From the NCBI RefSeq assembly GCF_020410765.1, contig NZ_CP084541.1:6316001-6380000 (forward strand): a stretch of DNA of 64,000 nucleotides. Direction: 5' to 3'. Of this stretch, positions 1-8,029 are shown piece after piece (position 1 is the first letter of the stretch; each line of letters opens with the position of its first letter). The notes below the pieces were generated by a model. It had not been told where the DNA came from. It made no database searches and saw only the letters and a program-made list of their open reading frames with translations. The stretch comes from Streptomyces marincola. Lineage in GTDB: Bacteria > Actinomycetota > Actinomycetes > Streptomycetales > Streptomycetaceae. Made by a program: the position numbers and the translations under genes.

Positions 1-250
1 CCAGCACGACCTGCCCGGCCGCCGGGCGCAGCAGGCGGGCCATGCTGCGCAGCAGCGTGCTCTTGCCGCAGGCGTTGGGGCCGACGATCACGGTGAACGA
101 CCGCTCCGGGATGTCCACGTCGAGTTCGCGCAGGACGGCGGCGCGTTCGTACCCGGCGGTCAGCCCCCGGGTGCCGAGCGCGGCGGCGTCGGCGCGGGGC
201 GCGCCGGGAACGGCCGCGGCGCGTTCCGCGTCGGTGCGGGCGTCGGTCAT
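1..250 (-). CDS. Siderophore ABC importer ATP-binding protein (partial)
   Basis: First 83 codons of the cytoplasmic ATPase that powers siderophore-iron uptake; the rest lies beyond the left edge. Walker A is visible at about residues 57-65 as GPNACGKST, the cysteine-containing form common in FecE-type ATPases. The ATG at 248-250 overlaps the TGA of the upstream permease by 4 bases (ATGA), so the two are translationally coupled. Signature motif, Walker B and H-loop are not in the window. The substrate, presumably a hydroxamate-type ferric siderophore, is inferred from family and iron-box context only. Confidence 0.85.
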   Translation of the reverse strand, partial: MTDARTDAERAAAVPGAPRADAAALGTRGLTAGYERAAVLRELDVDIPERSFTVIVGPNACGKSTLLRSMARLLRPAAGQVVL

Positions 251-1371
251 GAAGTCCTCCGGGAACGGGACGACAGCAGCCACACCAGGTAGCAGCCGCC
301 CAGGGAGACGGTGACGACACCGACCGGCAGCTGGGCCGGGGCGGTGAGGGTGCGGGCCAGCAGGTCGCCGGTGACGAGCAGCAGCGCGCCCATGGCGGCG
401 GCAGGCAACAGCCGCACGCCGCCGGTGCGGGCGAGCCGGAGCGCCAGTTGGGGCGCGGCCAGCGCGACGAACGCGATCGGTCCCGCCGCCGCGGTCACGA
501 CCGCGGTCAGCCCGACTCCGAGGAACAGCAGGGCCAGCCGGGTGCGTTCCACGGGCACGCCAAGGGCCCGGGCGGCGTCGTCGCCGAGTTCGAGCAGGCG
601 CATGCGGCGTTGGAGCAGGACCCCGGCGGGCAGCAGCACGGCGGTGGCCACCAGCACGGGCCGCGCCTCGGACCACCCGGCGTCGGCGAACGAGCCCGCC
701 CCCCAGGTCGCGGCGGCGATGGCCTCTTCGAGGCGGAGGTTGATCAGCAGGTAGCCGTTCAGCGAGGTGAGCAGCGCGCCGACGCCGACGCCGACGACGA
801 TCAGCCGCTGGCCCTGCACGCCGCCGCGGAACGCGAGCAGGTAGACGAGCACGCCCGTCGCGAGGCCGCCGATCAGGGCGCCCGCGGTCGCGCCGAAGCG
901 GGTGCCGCCGACCGTGAGCGCGGCGATCAGCGTCCCGGTGTAGGCGCCCGCGTTGAAGCCGATGACGTCGGGGCTGCCCAGCGGGTTGCGGGTCATGCTC
1001 TGGAAGACCGCGCCCGCCGCGCCGAGCGCGGCCCCGGCCACGAGCGCGATCACGGTGCGCGGCAGCCGCCACTCCAGCACCACGCGTTCCGTGCCGCTGT
1101 CGGCGTCGCCGGTGAACGCCGCCAGCACCTCGCCGGGGGACAGGGCCAGTTCCCCGACCGTCAGCGACCAGGCTCCGACGCCGGCGGCCAGGGCGGCGAG
1201 CAGGACGGTGACGACCGTGGCGCGCAGGTCGACGCGGACCGCGGCGTCCGGCCACGGCAGGCGCAGCAGGGGCGTCCTGCGCGTCCACAGGCGCTCCTGC
1301 GGGCGCGCGTTCGGCTTGCGCGCCATGGTGGTGGCGGTGGGGCGCACGGGGGATCTCCGGGGCAGGTTCAC
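247..1371 (-). CDS. FecCD-family siderophore ABC permease (second)
   Basis: Integral membrane permease of the iron-siderophore importer. The protein is a run of hydrophobic helices typical of the FecCD family, with family-typical text such as GAALGAAGAVFQSMTRNPLGSPDVIGF and a conserved GPIAFVAL segment near the C-terminus. I chose the GTG at 1369-1371 because it overlaps the TGA of the upstream permease (GTGA); this gives 374 residues. An ATG at 1324-1326 would give 359, closer to the usual 340-350, and cannot be excluded. The stop overlaps the ATPase start. It should pair with the 1368-2393 permease as a heterodimer. Confidence 0.9.
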   Translation of the reverse strand: MNLPRRSPVRPTATTMARKPNARPQERLWTRRTPLLRLPWPDAAVRVDLRATVVTVLLAALAAGVGAWSLTVGELALSPGEVLAAFTGDADSGTERVVLEWRLPRTVIALVAGAALGAAGAVFQSMTRNPLGSPDVIGFNAGAYTGTLIAALTVGGTRFGATAGALIGGLATGVLVYLLAFRGGVQGQRLIVVGVGVGALLTSLNGYLLINLRLEEAIAAATWGAGSFADAGWSEARPVLVATAVLLPAGVLLQRRMRLLELGDDAARALGVPVERTRLALLFLGVGLTAVVTAAAGPIAFVALAAPQLALRLARTGGVRLLPAAAMGALLLVTGDLLARTLTAPAQLPVGVVTVSLGGCYLVWLLSSRSRRTS

Positions 1372-2393
1372 AGGCGTCCGCCGCCTCGCCTGCGCGTCAG
1401 GAGGATCAGCAGGGGAGCGCCGAGGAACGCGGTGACGATGCCCACCGGCAGCTCGGAGGGGACCAGGACGCGGCCCAGGATGTCGGCGGCGAGGAACAGC
1501 GCCGGCGCGGCCAGCAGGCTCACGGGCAGCACCCGCCGCAGATCGGGTCCGGTCACGGCGCGCACGGCGTGCGCGACCATCAGGCCGAGGAACGAGATCG
1601 GCCCGGCCGCCGCGGTCGCCGCGCCGCACAGCAGGGTGACCGCGGCGAGACCGGCCAGCCGGGCCACCAGGACCCGCGTGCCGAGCGAGGCCGCGGTGTC
1701 GTCGCCGAGGGCGAGCGCGTTCAGCGGCCGGGTGAGGGCCAGCGTGAGGGCCACGCCCACCACGACGAACGGCAGGACCGCGAGCACGGTCTCCCAGCGC
1801 CGCCCCTGGAGCGAACCGACCTGCCAGAACCTGACGCGGTCGAAGACCTCGGGCCGCACGATGCTGACCGCGAACGCCACGCCGCTCAGCACGGCGCCCA
1901 CGGCCACCCCGGTGAGCACCAGCTTCACCGGGCTGCCCGCCTGCGCTCCCGTGGTGCCGATCACGTGCACGAGCGTCGCGGTGACGGCGGCGCCTGCCAG
2001 GCCGAACCACACCTGCCCCGCGGTGGCGCCGGCCCCCAGGAACGCGGCGCCGAACACGACGGCGGTGTAGGCGCCGGCGTTGACCCCGAGGATGCCGGGG
2101 TCGGCCAGGGGGTTGCGGGTCAGTGCCTGCACGACCGTGCCGGCCAGGCCGAGCGCCGCCCCGACGAGCAGGGCGAGGACGGTGCGGGGCACGCGGTACT
2201 CGCGGACGAGCAGGGTGGTGGTGTCGTCCTCACCCCCACCCGTCAGCGCGTCCAGGGTCTGCGCGAAGCCGATGCCGCCCGAGCCGACGAACAAGCTGGT
2301 GACGCACAGCGCGGCGAGCAGCAGCGCGGACCCGGGCAGGGCGGCGCGGCGCAGGGCGCGGGGGCGGTCGGCCGTTCGGAGTGCCGGTGTCAT
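1368..2393 (-). CDS. FecCD-family siderophore ABC permease (first)
   Basis: A 341-residue polytopic membrane protein, the usual FecCD length. It contains the family pattern ALTRNPLADPGILGVNAGAY after the first helices and GPISFLGL near the end. It is the first gene of a three-gene operon (permease, permease, ATPase) joined by 4-base overlaps. An iron box lies 133-151 bases upstream of the ATG, so iron-repressed transcription is expected. No substrate-binding lipoprotein is encoded in the visible part of the operon; it may lie left of the window or elsewhere. Confidence 0.92.
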   Translation of the reverse strand: MTPALRTADRPRALRRAALPGSALLLAALCVTSLFVGSGGIGFAQTLDALTGGGEDDTTTLLVREYRVPRTVLALLVGAALGLAGTVVQALTRNPLADPGILGVNAGAYTAVVFGAAFLGAGATAGQVWFGLAGAAVTATLVHVIGTTGAQAGSPVKLVLTGVAVGAVLSGVAFAVSIVRPEVFDRVRFWQVGSLQGRRWETVLAVLPFVVVGVALTLALTRPLNALALGDDTAASLGTRVLVARLAGLAAVTLLCGAATAAAGPISFLGLMVAHAVRAVTGPDLRRVLPVSLLAAPALFLAADILGRVLVPSELPVGIVTAFLGAPLLILLTRRRGGGRL

Positions 2394-2525
2394 CGCGGGC
2401 TCGCGCCTCGGCGTCTCGGGGGCGGTGACATGGCGGCACTCCGGTGCGGGTGAGGCACGGACGGCGGTGTGCCGTGCGAAGGACGGACGGGGACGGGGAA
2501 CGGCAGGACGGAACGCCGCGCCGAG

Positions 2526-2544
2526 TTAGGTTAGGCAGCCCTAA
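2526..2544 (-). promoter_or_regulatory. IdeR/DmdR-type iron box
   Basis: The 19-base sequence TTAGGTTAGGCAGCCCTAA closely fits the actinobacterial iron box (TTAGGTTAGGCTNNCCTAA type) bound by iron-loaded IdeR/DmdR repressors. It sits between the AraC-type gene and the permease operon, 133 bases upstream of the first permease ATG, where it would repress uptake genes when iron is plentiful. Confidence 0.85.
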
Positions 2545-2602
2545 GTTCGCCACATGCTATGCAGCGGCCCCTGATGGCGCAATCGCGCGAATGAGACGCC
2601 GG

Positions 2603-3430
2603 CTATCGCGTTTCGGACACGGTCGCACCCTGGTGGGTGCTGGGCGTGCGGCCGGTCACCCGGCGGAACGCGGCCGTGAACGCGCTCGGGCTGCTGTACC
2701 CCACGGCCTGCGCGACCTCGGCGACCGACGTCCCCTCGGACAGCAGCGCGAGCGCCGCGTGCACCCTGAGCACCGCGCGCCACGCGGTGAACCCCATCCC
2801 CGTCGTGCCGGCGAACGCGCGGGCGAGCGTGCGCGTGCTGACACCGAGCTCAGCCGCCCAGTCGCCCAGGGCGCGCCCGTCGGCCGGATCGGCCGCGACG
2901 GCCTCGGCGATCGCCCGCAGCCGCGGGTCGTCGGGCAGCACCACGTGATGCCGCCGCCGCGCCGGCCGCAGCAGGTCGAACGCCACCGCCTCGGCCCTGC
3001 TCCTGGCGTCCGGCGTGAGGCCCGGGCCCCCCAGGTGGATCAGCAACTCGTGCAGCAGCGGCGCCACGTCGAGACACACCGGCTCGCGGAACACGTCGGC
3101 GGACGCCGAGGGCGCGAAGAAACTCGCGTGATAACGGGTCCCGTCCGCCGCGCTCCCCGCGTGCGGGACACCCGCCGGTATCCACAGCCCGACCCGGGAC
3201 GGCAACGCCCACAGCCGCCGGCCGATCGTGATGCTCAGCACGCCCCGCGCGCTCCAGATCAGCTCGTGCACCGGGTGCTCGTGCGTCGTCCATCGGGTCG
3301 CGCGGCGCAACGTCTCCGCCTCGCTCGAAATCGTGAACGGCACCACCTCGGCCGCGCCCGGGGCGCCCGCCTCGGGGCTGCGCGTCTCCGCGGGGGCCGC
3401 CGCGTCGCGCCGTCGTGCCAGCCCGTCCAT
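2603..3430 (-). CDS. AraC-family transcriptional regulator
   Basis: A 275-residue regulator with an N-terminal cupin-like sensory region (HEHPVHELIW, then GLWIPAGVPHAG) and a C-terminal double helix-turn-helix of AraC type. The second HTH reads roughly SVAEVAQAVGYSSPSAFTAAF, followed by RRVTGRTP. The ATG at 3428-3430 is preceded by a purine-rich GGAAGCGAGGGG; the open frame extends further upstream but that part looks non-coding. It lies just upstream of, and in the same direction as, the iron-box-controlled siderophore importer, so it may tune importer expression, for example by sensing the siderophore. That role is inference. Confidence 0.85.
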   Translation of the reverse strand: MDGLARRRDAAAPAETRSPEAGAPGAAEVVPFTISSEAETLRRATRWTTHEHPVHELIWSARGVLSITIGRRLWALPSRVGLWIPAGVPHAGSAADGTRYHASFFAPSASADVFREPVCLDVAPLLHELLIHLGGPGLTPDARSRAEAVAFDLLRPARRRHHVVLPDDPRLRAIAEAVAADPADGRALGDWAAELGVSTRTLARAFAGTTGMGFTAWRAVLRVHAALALLSEGTSVAEVAQAVGYSSPSAFTAAFRRVTGRTPSTHQGATVSETR

Positions 3431-4055
3431 CACCCCTCGCTTCCGCCGCCGCGCCCTGCCGAGGACCGCCACCGGGCCCGCCGGGCCCCTACGGTAGCCA
3501 CGCGCGGAACGGCCCACGAAATCCCGGGCGGCCGAGCCGCGGCGGAATGCCGAGCGGAGCGCTCGGCGAGCAATGCCGAACGACGCCTCCGCCGCCGGGG
3601 CTGCCCTGGGCGGGATCATTTCCCGTCCCTGCCGGGGGGCTCATGGGAGCGTCCGAAGCATTTCGCGGCACGCATGTAATCGAACGTGCTGCCGATGGCT
3701 TCGGTATTTCCGGTGACATGCTCGGCTTGCCGAGATGGCCGTGGGAGGTGACCTCGCAGGCGATGGGTGCGACCGTCAGTGCCGCACTTGTGCAATCGGG
3801 GCGATAAGTTGCCCATTTTGGACAACTTTCCGCCGATGCTGCATGCCCGTCTGTACGCCGTGGAAGCTGATGCATGTGCGTGCACGGGGAGGACGTTTTT
3901 CACGCCCGACGAGGCGATCGTCGCGCTGCGCCCACGCATCCGTGACCGGGTCGGCCGGGCTGTCGAAGCGCTCGGGACGGGAAGGCCGCGTTACACGGAA
4001 TCCGGGCACGCCCTCTGGTGATTCACACCGGCGGCACGCCCGCTCGCGCGCGTGA
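3431..4055. other. Gene-free stretch with one imperfect palindrome
   Basis: I find no convincing gene between the AraC start and the pectate lyase terminator. A forward frame at 3767-4021 exists but has weak third-position GC bias and no clear ribosome site. The stretch is locally less GC-rich and contains a 19-base imperfect palindrome, GTTGCCCATTTTGGACAAC, at 3808-3826. Confidence 0.5.
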
Positions 4056-4091
4056 AGCCGTTCCGCGCCGGCGGCCCGGTGCGGAACGGCT
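4056..4091 (-). terminator. Hairpin downstream of pectate lyase
   Basis: A perfect 11-base inverted repeat, AGCCGTTCCGC (4056-4066) and GCGGAACGGCT (4081-4091), around a 14-base loop. It lies 20 bases past the pectate lyase stop, where a transcription terminator would be expected. Confidence 0.7.
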
Positions 4092-4110
4092 CCTCGCGAG
4101 GTTCGCGGGG

Positions 4111-5079
4111 TCAGATCTTTCCGACGCCCGCGCCCGCGGTCACGCTCGCCTTGACGCTGCTCGCGCTCTGGAGCGAGTACCCGTAGGGAATCGAGTTGAC
4201 CGATCCGCCCTGCTGACCCGAGCCCGAGTTCACGAAGTGGTTGTTCCTGGCCACGAGAGAGCCCTCGTCCGACGAGCCCTCGCCGAGGTGGAACGGGTCG
4301 TCCGTGTTCTCGAAGTAGTTGCCCTCGACGAGCACGCCGGCGTTCTCCGTCGACGCGACACCGTAACTGCCCACGCTGTCGAAGTAGTTGTTGTAGACGT
4401 GGACCGGGTTGCCGAAGCGCACCCGCGGGTTGCGCTGGTTCGTGCCGTCGAACCAGTTGTGGTGGTACGTGACGCGCAGCTTCCCCGAGTCCTCGGAACC
4501 GTTGCTGTCCGAGTGGCCGAGCAGCATGTTCTTGTCGACGTCGTAGGAGCGGTTCCACGACACGGTGATCCGGTCGGAGGCCCGCTTGATGTCCAGGGCT
4601 CCGTCGTTCGGGTTGGTGAAGGTGTTGTGGTCGATCCAGACGTTCGTGGCGTACTCGACGTTGATGGCGTCGTCGTCCGAGTTGCTGAACGTCAGGTTCT
4701 GCACGATCACGTTGTTGACGCGGGAGATGTTGAGTCCGCTGCCTTCGATGCGGGCATTGGAACCCACCCCGATGATCGTGGTGTTGGCAGACACCTTGAC
4801 CATGCTGCTGAGGTTGATCGTCCCGCTCACCCGGACCTGCTTGGACCCTGAACTCTGTACGGCGGAGGTGAATTGGGAGGCGTTCGACACATTGTGGACG
4901 GTGCCGTTCCCTCCTCCCGTGGTGGAGGCGCCGAAGCCCGTCGGGCTGCCGACCGCCAATGTCTGCGGCGCGGCGGATTCCGTGGCGGAACCCGGTCCCG
5001 CCACGGCGACGGTGAGGGTGGCCGCCGTCGCGAAGGCGACGATACCGGCCATGGTGAATCTCGCGCTCGTCCTGCGCAT
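4111..5079 (-). CDS. Secreted pectate lyase, polysaccharide lyase family 1 type
   Basis: A 322-residue exported right-handed beta-helix enzyme expected to cleave polygalacturonate by beta-elimination in a calcium-dependent way. The signal peptide is clear (MRRTSARFTMAGIVAFATAA then a hydrophobic stretch and A-rich cleavage region). PL1 hallmarks follow: NTTIIGVGSNARIEGSGLNI, NVIVQNLTFSNSDDDAINVE, VWIDHNTFTN with the calcium-site aspartates, a DGALDIKR strand, VTYHHNWFDGTNQRNPRVRFG with the catalytic arginine region, and VHVYNNYF. The ATG at 5077-5079 follows GGAGAAGG. The gene is monocistronic with its own hairpin downstream, and is divergent from the Asp23-like gene. Confidence 0.92.
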   Translation of the reverse strand: MRRTSARFTMAGIVAFATAATLTVAVAGPGSATESAAPQTLAVGSPTGFGASTTGGGNGTVHNVSNASQFTSAVQSSGSKQVRVSGTINLSSMVKVSANTTIIGVGSNARIEGSGLNISRVNNVIVQNLTFSNSDDDAINVEYATNVWIDHNTFTNPNDGALDIKRASDRITVSWNRSYDVDKNMLLGHSDSNGSEDSGKLRVTYHHNWFDGTNQRNPRVRFGNPVHVYNNYFDSVGSYGVASTENAGVLVEGNYFENTDDPFHLGEGSSDEGSLVARNNHFVNSGSGQQGGSVNSIPYGYSLQSASSVKASVTAGAGVGKI

Positions 5080-5514
5080 GACCTTCTCCGATTCGCAGCG
5101 AATGGTGCGAGGGATGGGATGGCGGTGGAACACGTGCGATGCCTGCGGAAAAAATCCCGCCCGACCCGGCATGTGAAACGATTTTAAGCCCGAAGGGTGT
5201 GGACGATGGCGGGCGCCGTGTGCACTATTCCGGTCTGCTCGCGGCGTTCCCGGGAACGCGCCGTCCACGCGTCTTCCCGCGACGCGTATTCGAGTCCCGC
5301 CCGCCCGGGAAGGCTTTCGCCTCGCCGCCGGACGCCCGTCCGCACGGCCGCGGAGGCGGGCGCGGCGGGCGAAACAGGGAGGCGCGGACCCGAGTACGTC
5401 CGCCGATCACGGTAAGCCGACAAGAACGACCGGAAAGCACCCGGAAGGGGCCAGTCCGGTGCGAGAAGCGCACGGCAGCGGTCAGAAAAGAACGCGAAGG
5501 CAAGGAAGAGTTGC
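5080..5514. other. Divergent intergenic region
   Basis: Promoter region between pectate lyase and the Asp23-like gene; no gene seen. A weak LacI-like element, TGAAACGATTTT, lies at 5174-5185, about 95 bases upstream of the lyase ATG. It matches 9 of 12 positions of the perfect TGAATCGATTCA palindrome upstream of the other beta-helix gene. Confidence 0.4.
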
Positions 5515-6013
5515 ATGACGACCACGACAGCCGCCCAGGCCCCGGCCGGGGCGTCGCCGCGCCCCTCCTCGTCGGCGCCGCAGGGCGGGACCACGGTGAG
5601 TGCAGGCGCGAGCGGCCCGCAGGAGCCCGCGGCCACGCGCGGCAGGACCGTCATCGCGGACGGCGTGGTGGAGAAGATCGCCGGCATGGCGGCCCGCGAG
5701 GTCTCCGGGGTGCATGCCCTGGGCGGGGGACTGGTGCGGGCCCTCGGCGCGGTGGCGCGACCGGGTGCCGGGCGGGCGCGCGAACGCGGCCCGCGGCGTG
5801 CGGGCCGAGGTCGGTCAGCGGCAGACCGCCATCGACCTCGACATCGTCATCGAGTACGGCGAGTCCGTCCCCGGCGTTTCCGCGGCGATCCGCGAGAACG
5901 TCGTCGCGGCCCTCGAACGCACCACGGGACTTGAGGTGATCGAGGTCAACATCTCCGTCGGTGACGTCCACCTCCCGGAGGACGACGAGCCGGAGGAGAG
6001 CCGGGTGGCGTGA
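5515..6013 (+). pseudogene. Asp23/Gls24 family envelope-stress protein, frameshifted
   Basis: The ATG at 5515 (after AAGGAAGAG) opens a frame encoding a Pro/Ala/Ser-rich N-terminus and the first half of an Asp23 domain (TVIADGVVEKIAGMAAREVSGVHALGGG). The second half (VRAEVGQRQTAIDLDIVIEYGESVPGVSAAIRENVVAALE, then VIEVNISVGDVHLP) is in the next forward frame and ends at the TGA at 6011-6013. The break is near 5748-5760, where GCGGTGGCGCGACC would be in frame if one G were absent. The halves are otherwise intact, so this is a very recent mutation, a sequencing error in a G run, or possibly recoding. The intact protein would be about 165 residues. Confidence 0.75.
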
Positions 6014-6020
6014 GCGCGCC

Positions 6021-6057
6021 GTGCGGGCCCGCCCGCCCGGAACGCGCGGGCCCGCAC
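6021..6057 (+). terminator. GC-rich hairpin after Asp23-like gene
   Basis: Perfect 12-base inverted repeat GTGCGGGCCCGC (6021-6032) and GCGGGCCCGCAC (6046-6057), eight bases past the stop. Confidence 0.65.
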
Positions 6058-6074
6058 CACCGGTGGCCGCACGG

Positions 6075-6109
6075 GAACGGCCCACCGGCACTCGGCCGGT
6101 GGGCCGTTC
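6075..6109. terminator. Bidirectional hairpin between convergent genes
   Basis: Perfect 14-base inverted repeat GAACGGCCCACCGG (6075-6088) and CCGGTGGGCCGTTC (6096-6109) with a 7-base loop. It lies between the convergent Asp23-like and ricin/beta-helix genes and can serve both. Confidence 0.75.
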
Positions 6110-6124
6110 TCGCACGGGCGGGTC

Positions 6125-7735
6125 TCAGCAGGTCTGGCGCGAGGTGTTGTTGAGGGTGAGGTTGCGGTAGACGATGTTGGTGCCGCAGGGGCTTTCGCGC
6201 AGCGCCGTGTTGTTCAGGGTCAGGTTCTGGAGCGTGATGTCACGGTTGCCAGGGAACTCGCTACGGGCCGCGAGCCGCACCTCGCCCCCGCCGCTGACGG
6301 TCCCGCTCTGCGCGGCGATGTTCACGTTGTAGCAGTTCTCGATGAGGATGGCGTTGTTGCCCGTGCTGGTCAGCGTGATCCGGTCGATGACGGCGCCACC
6401 GCTCTCGGACACGCAGAACACGCCGCGCCCGCCGCCGCGCGCGATGACCTCGCCGACGCGGATGTTGGTGGGGTAGGAGTCGCCGACCCGGCCGTTGCGG
6501 TTGGCCATGCGGAACGCGGCGTAGCCGGTCCCGGTGCCGGTGTTCTCCGCGTCGACCCGGGTCACGGTCGCGTTGATGGTGTCGTTGAGCAGCAGCCCGG
6601 AGTAGGCGACGTTGCGCGCGGTCACCGTTCCGATGGTCAGGCCGTCGACTCCGTAGGTCTCCACGCCCTGGTTGCCGGCGCCGGAGACGTAGACGTTGTC
6701 GATGCGGATGTTGCGCGAACGGACCGAGCGGTCGCCGTGGTTGTCGATGCGGATGCCGAGCCCGCCCGAGAGCCGCAGGTCGATCTGCCCGAGCACCACG
6801 TTCGTGACGTTGCGCATGAAGATGCCGTACAGGGGCGCGCCCGTGACGTTCAGGTGGCCGACCTCGATGTCGGTGGCGCCCCTGGCGTAGATCGGGGCCT
6901 GGTCACCCGAGCCCGAGCCGGTGACGTTGATGGTGCCGCAGACGTCGATGGCCGTGTGGCTGGGCAGCGAGATCCGGGTACCGGCGCTCATCGACCCCGA
7001 CCCGCGCACGACGACGCGTTCCTTGGAGCCGCGGTTCGGCGTGAGGCTGCCGATGGCCGCCTGGACCGCGTCCCGCATGCTGGAACCGGTGTACACGGTG
7101 CTGCTGCCGCGGCGCGCGGTCCAGGTGCTGCCGCTGACCGTCGCCTCGGCGTGGTAGGTGCCGGAGCCGCATGCCGCGCTCCCGCCGCCGTCCACAGGGA
7201 TCAGGGCCCACTGCTGGTTCGCGCCGTTCAGGTCCGCGAACTGCGACACGCGCCCGCCCGCGGCCGTCGACCACTCCCAGACCTCAAGGGCCTTGCCGCT
7301 GTTGCGGTTGATCAGCCGGACATGGCCGTTTCCGGAATCGGCGACGGCGAACTGCTGGTTGGCCGCGTTGTTGTCGGTCCACTGGTGGACGTTCGCCCCG
7401 TCCGCGGTGGACCAGCCCGCGATGTCGAGGACCTTTCCGCTGTGCCGTGACTTCAGGCGGTAGTACCCGCCGCCCGAGTCGACGAACTGCCACTGCTGCC
7501 AGGCGCCGTCGTTGCGGTCCCACTGCACGATCCCGGCACCGTCGTGCGTGGCCAGGTCGTAGACGTCGAGTGCCTTGCCGCTGTGCCGGTTGACCAGGAC
7601 GTACCAGGAGTCCGTGTCGACCTGGGCGGCGGCGGCGCGCGGCGCGGGCAGCGCGACGAGGGACACCCCGGCCAGGAGGGCGACCAGCGTCGCGGCGAGC
7701 AGCCCCCGCAGGCTGCCCGCGTATCGGAGAAACAT
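6125..7735 (-). CDS. Secreted ricin-lectin plus right-handed beta-helix protein
   Basis: A 536-residue exported protein. Residues about 1-37 form a signal peptide (LLAATLVALLAGVSLVALP, then APRAAAA). Residues about 40-180 are a ricin B-type lectin/CBM13-like domain of three repeats, each with G-K-x-L-D/E and a Q-x-W/F motif (WQQWQF, NQQFAV, NQQWAL). Residues about 195-536 are a beta-helix rich in short N/D/T/V strands, as in polysaccharide lyases and pectin-type hydrolases. I see no family-specific catalytic signature, so the activity on plant or microbial polysaccharide is inferred. AGGAG precedes the ATG. Two LacI-type palindromes lie upstream, one identical to the CebR box, which suggests induction by plant-wall sugars. 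Confidence 0.85.
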   Translation of the reverse strand: MFLRYAGSLRGLLAATLVALLAGVSLVALPAPRAAAAQVDTDSWYVLVNRHSGKALDVYDLATHDGAGIVQWDRNDGAWQQWQFVDSGGGYYRLKSRHSGKVLDIAGWSTADGANVHQWTDNNAANQQFAVADSGNGHVRLINRNSGKALEVWEWSTAAGGRVSQFADLNGANQQWALIPVDGGGSAACGSGTYHAEATVSGSTWTARRGSSTVYTGSSMRDAVQAAIGSLTPNRGSKERVVVRGSGSMSAGTRISLPSHTAIDVCGTINVTGSGSGDQAPIYARGATDIEVGHLNVTGAPLYGIFMRNVTNVVLGQIDLRLSGGLGIRIDNHGDRSVRSRNIRIDNVYVSGAGNQGVETYGVDGLTIGTVTARNVAYSGLLLNDTINATVTRVDAENTGTGTGYAAFRMANRNGRVGDSYPTNIRVGEVIARGGGRGVFCVSESGGAVIDRITLTSTGNNAILIENCYNVNIAAQSGTVSGGGEVRLAARSEFPGNRDITLQNLTLNNTALRESPCGTNIVYRNLTLNNTSRQTC

Positions 7736-7816
7736 GGCGGCTCCTTCTCGTTCTTTCCGCGTGAGAACTTCCTTGCGGCATCGGCCGTGTCCGCGGCACC
7801 GCTCGCCACACCGACG

Positions 7817-7828
7817 TGAATCGATTCA
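7817..7828 (-). promoter_or_regulatory. LacI-type palindromic operator
   Basis: Perfect 12-base palindrome TGAATCGATTCA with the central CG typical of LacI-family operators, 82 bases upstream of the ricin/beta-helix ATG. The cognate repressor is not in the window. Confidence 0.55.
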
Positions 7829-7864
7829 GATCGTGCGCGGGGCGCGCGCGGGGCAGCGGCCGTT

Positions 7865-7878
7865 TGGGAGCGCTCCCA
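7865..7878 (-). promoter_or_regulatory. CebR-type operator
   Basis: Perfect 14-base palindrome TGGGAGCGCTCCCA, identical to the published Streptomyces CebR box (cello-oligosaccharide repressor). It lies 130 bases upstream of the ricin/beta-helix gene and about 150 bases upstream of the divergent photolyase; the secreted carbohydrate-active protein is the more plausible target. Confidence 0.75.
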
Positions 7879-8029
7879 GCGCGCCTGAAACGTAGCAGCG
7901 TGATCATGTGCAGGACAATAAGCGTGCAGGGGAAACCCGTCCGGCCCTCCGCGCGCCACCCGGAGCCGACGCCCTTCGTATGGCATTCCTGACCCCAGGG
8001 GCACCACAGGCACCCGACGAGGGAGTGAC

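Noticed and set aside
3767..4021. An 84-codon forward frame between AraC and pectate lyase
   Set aside because: Weak third-position GC bias, no ribosome site and no recognisable motif. It is possible but unsupported.
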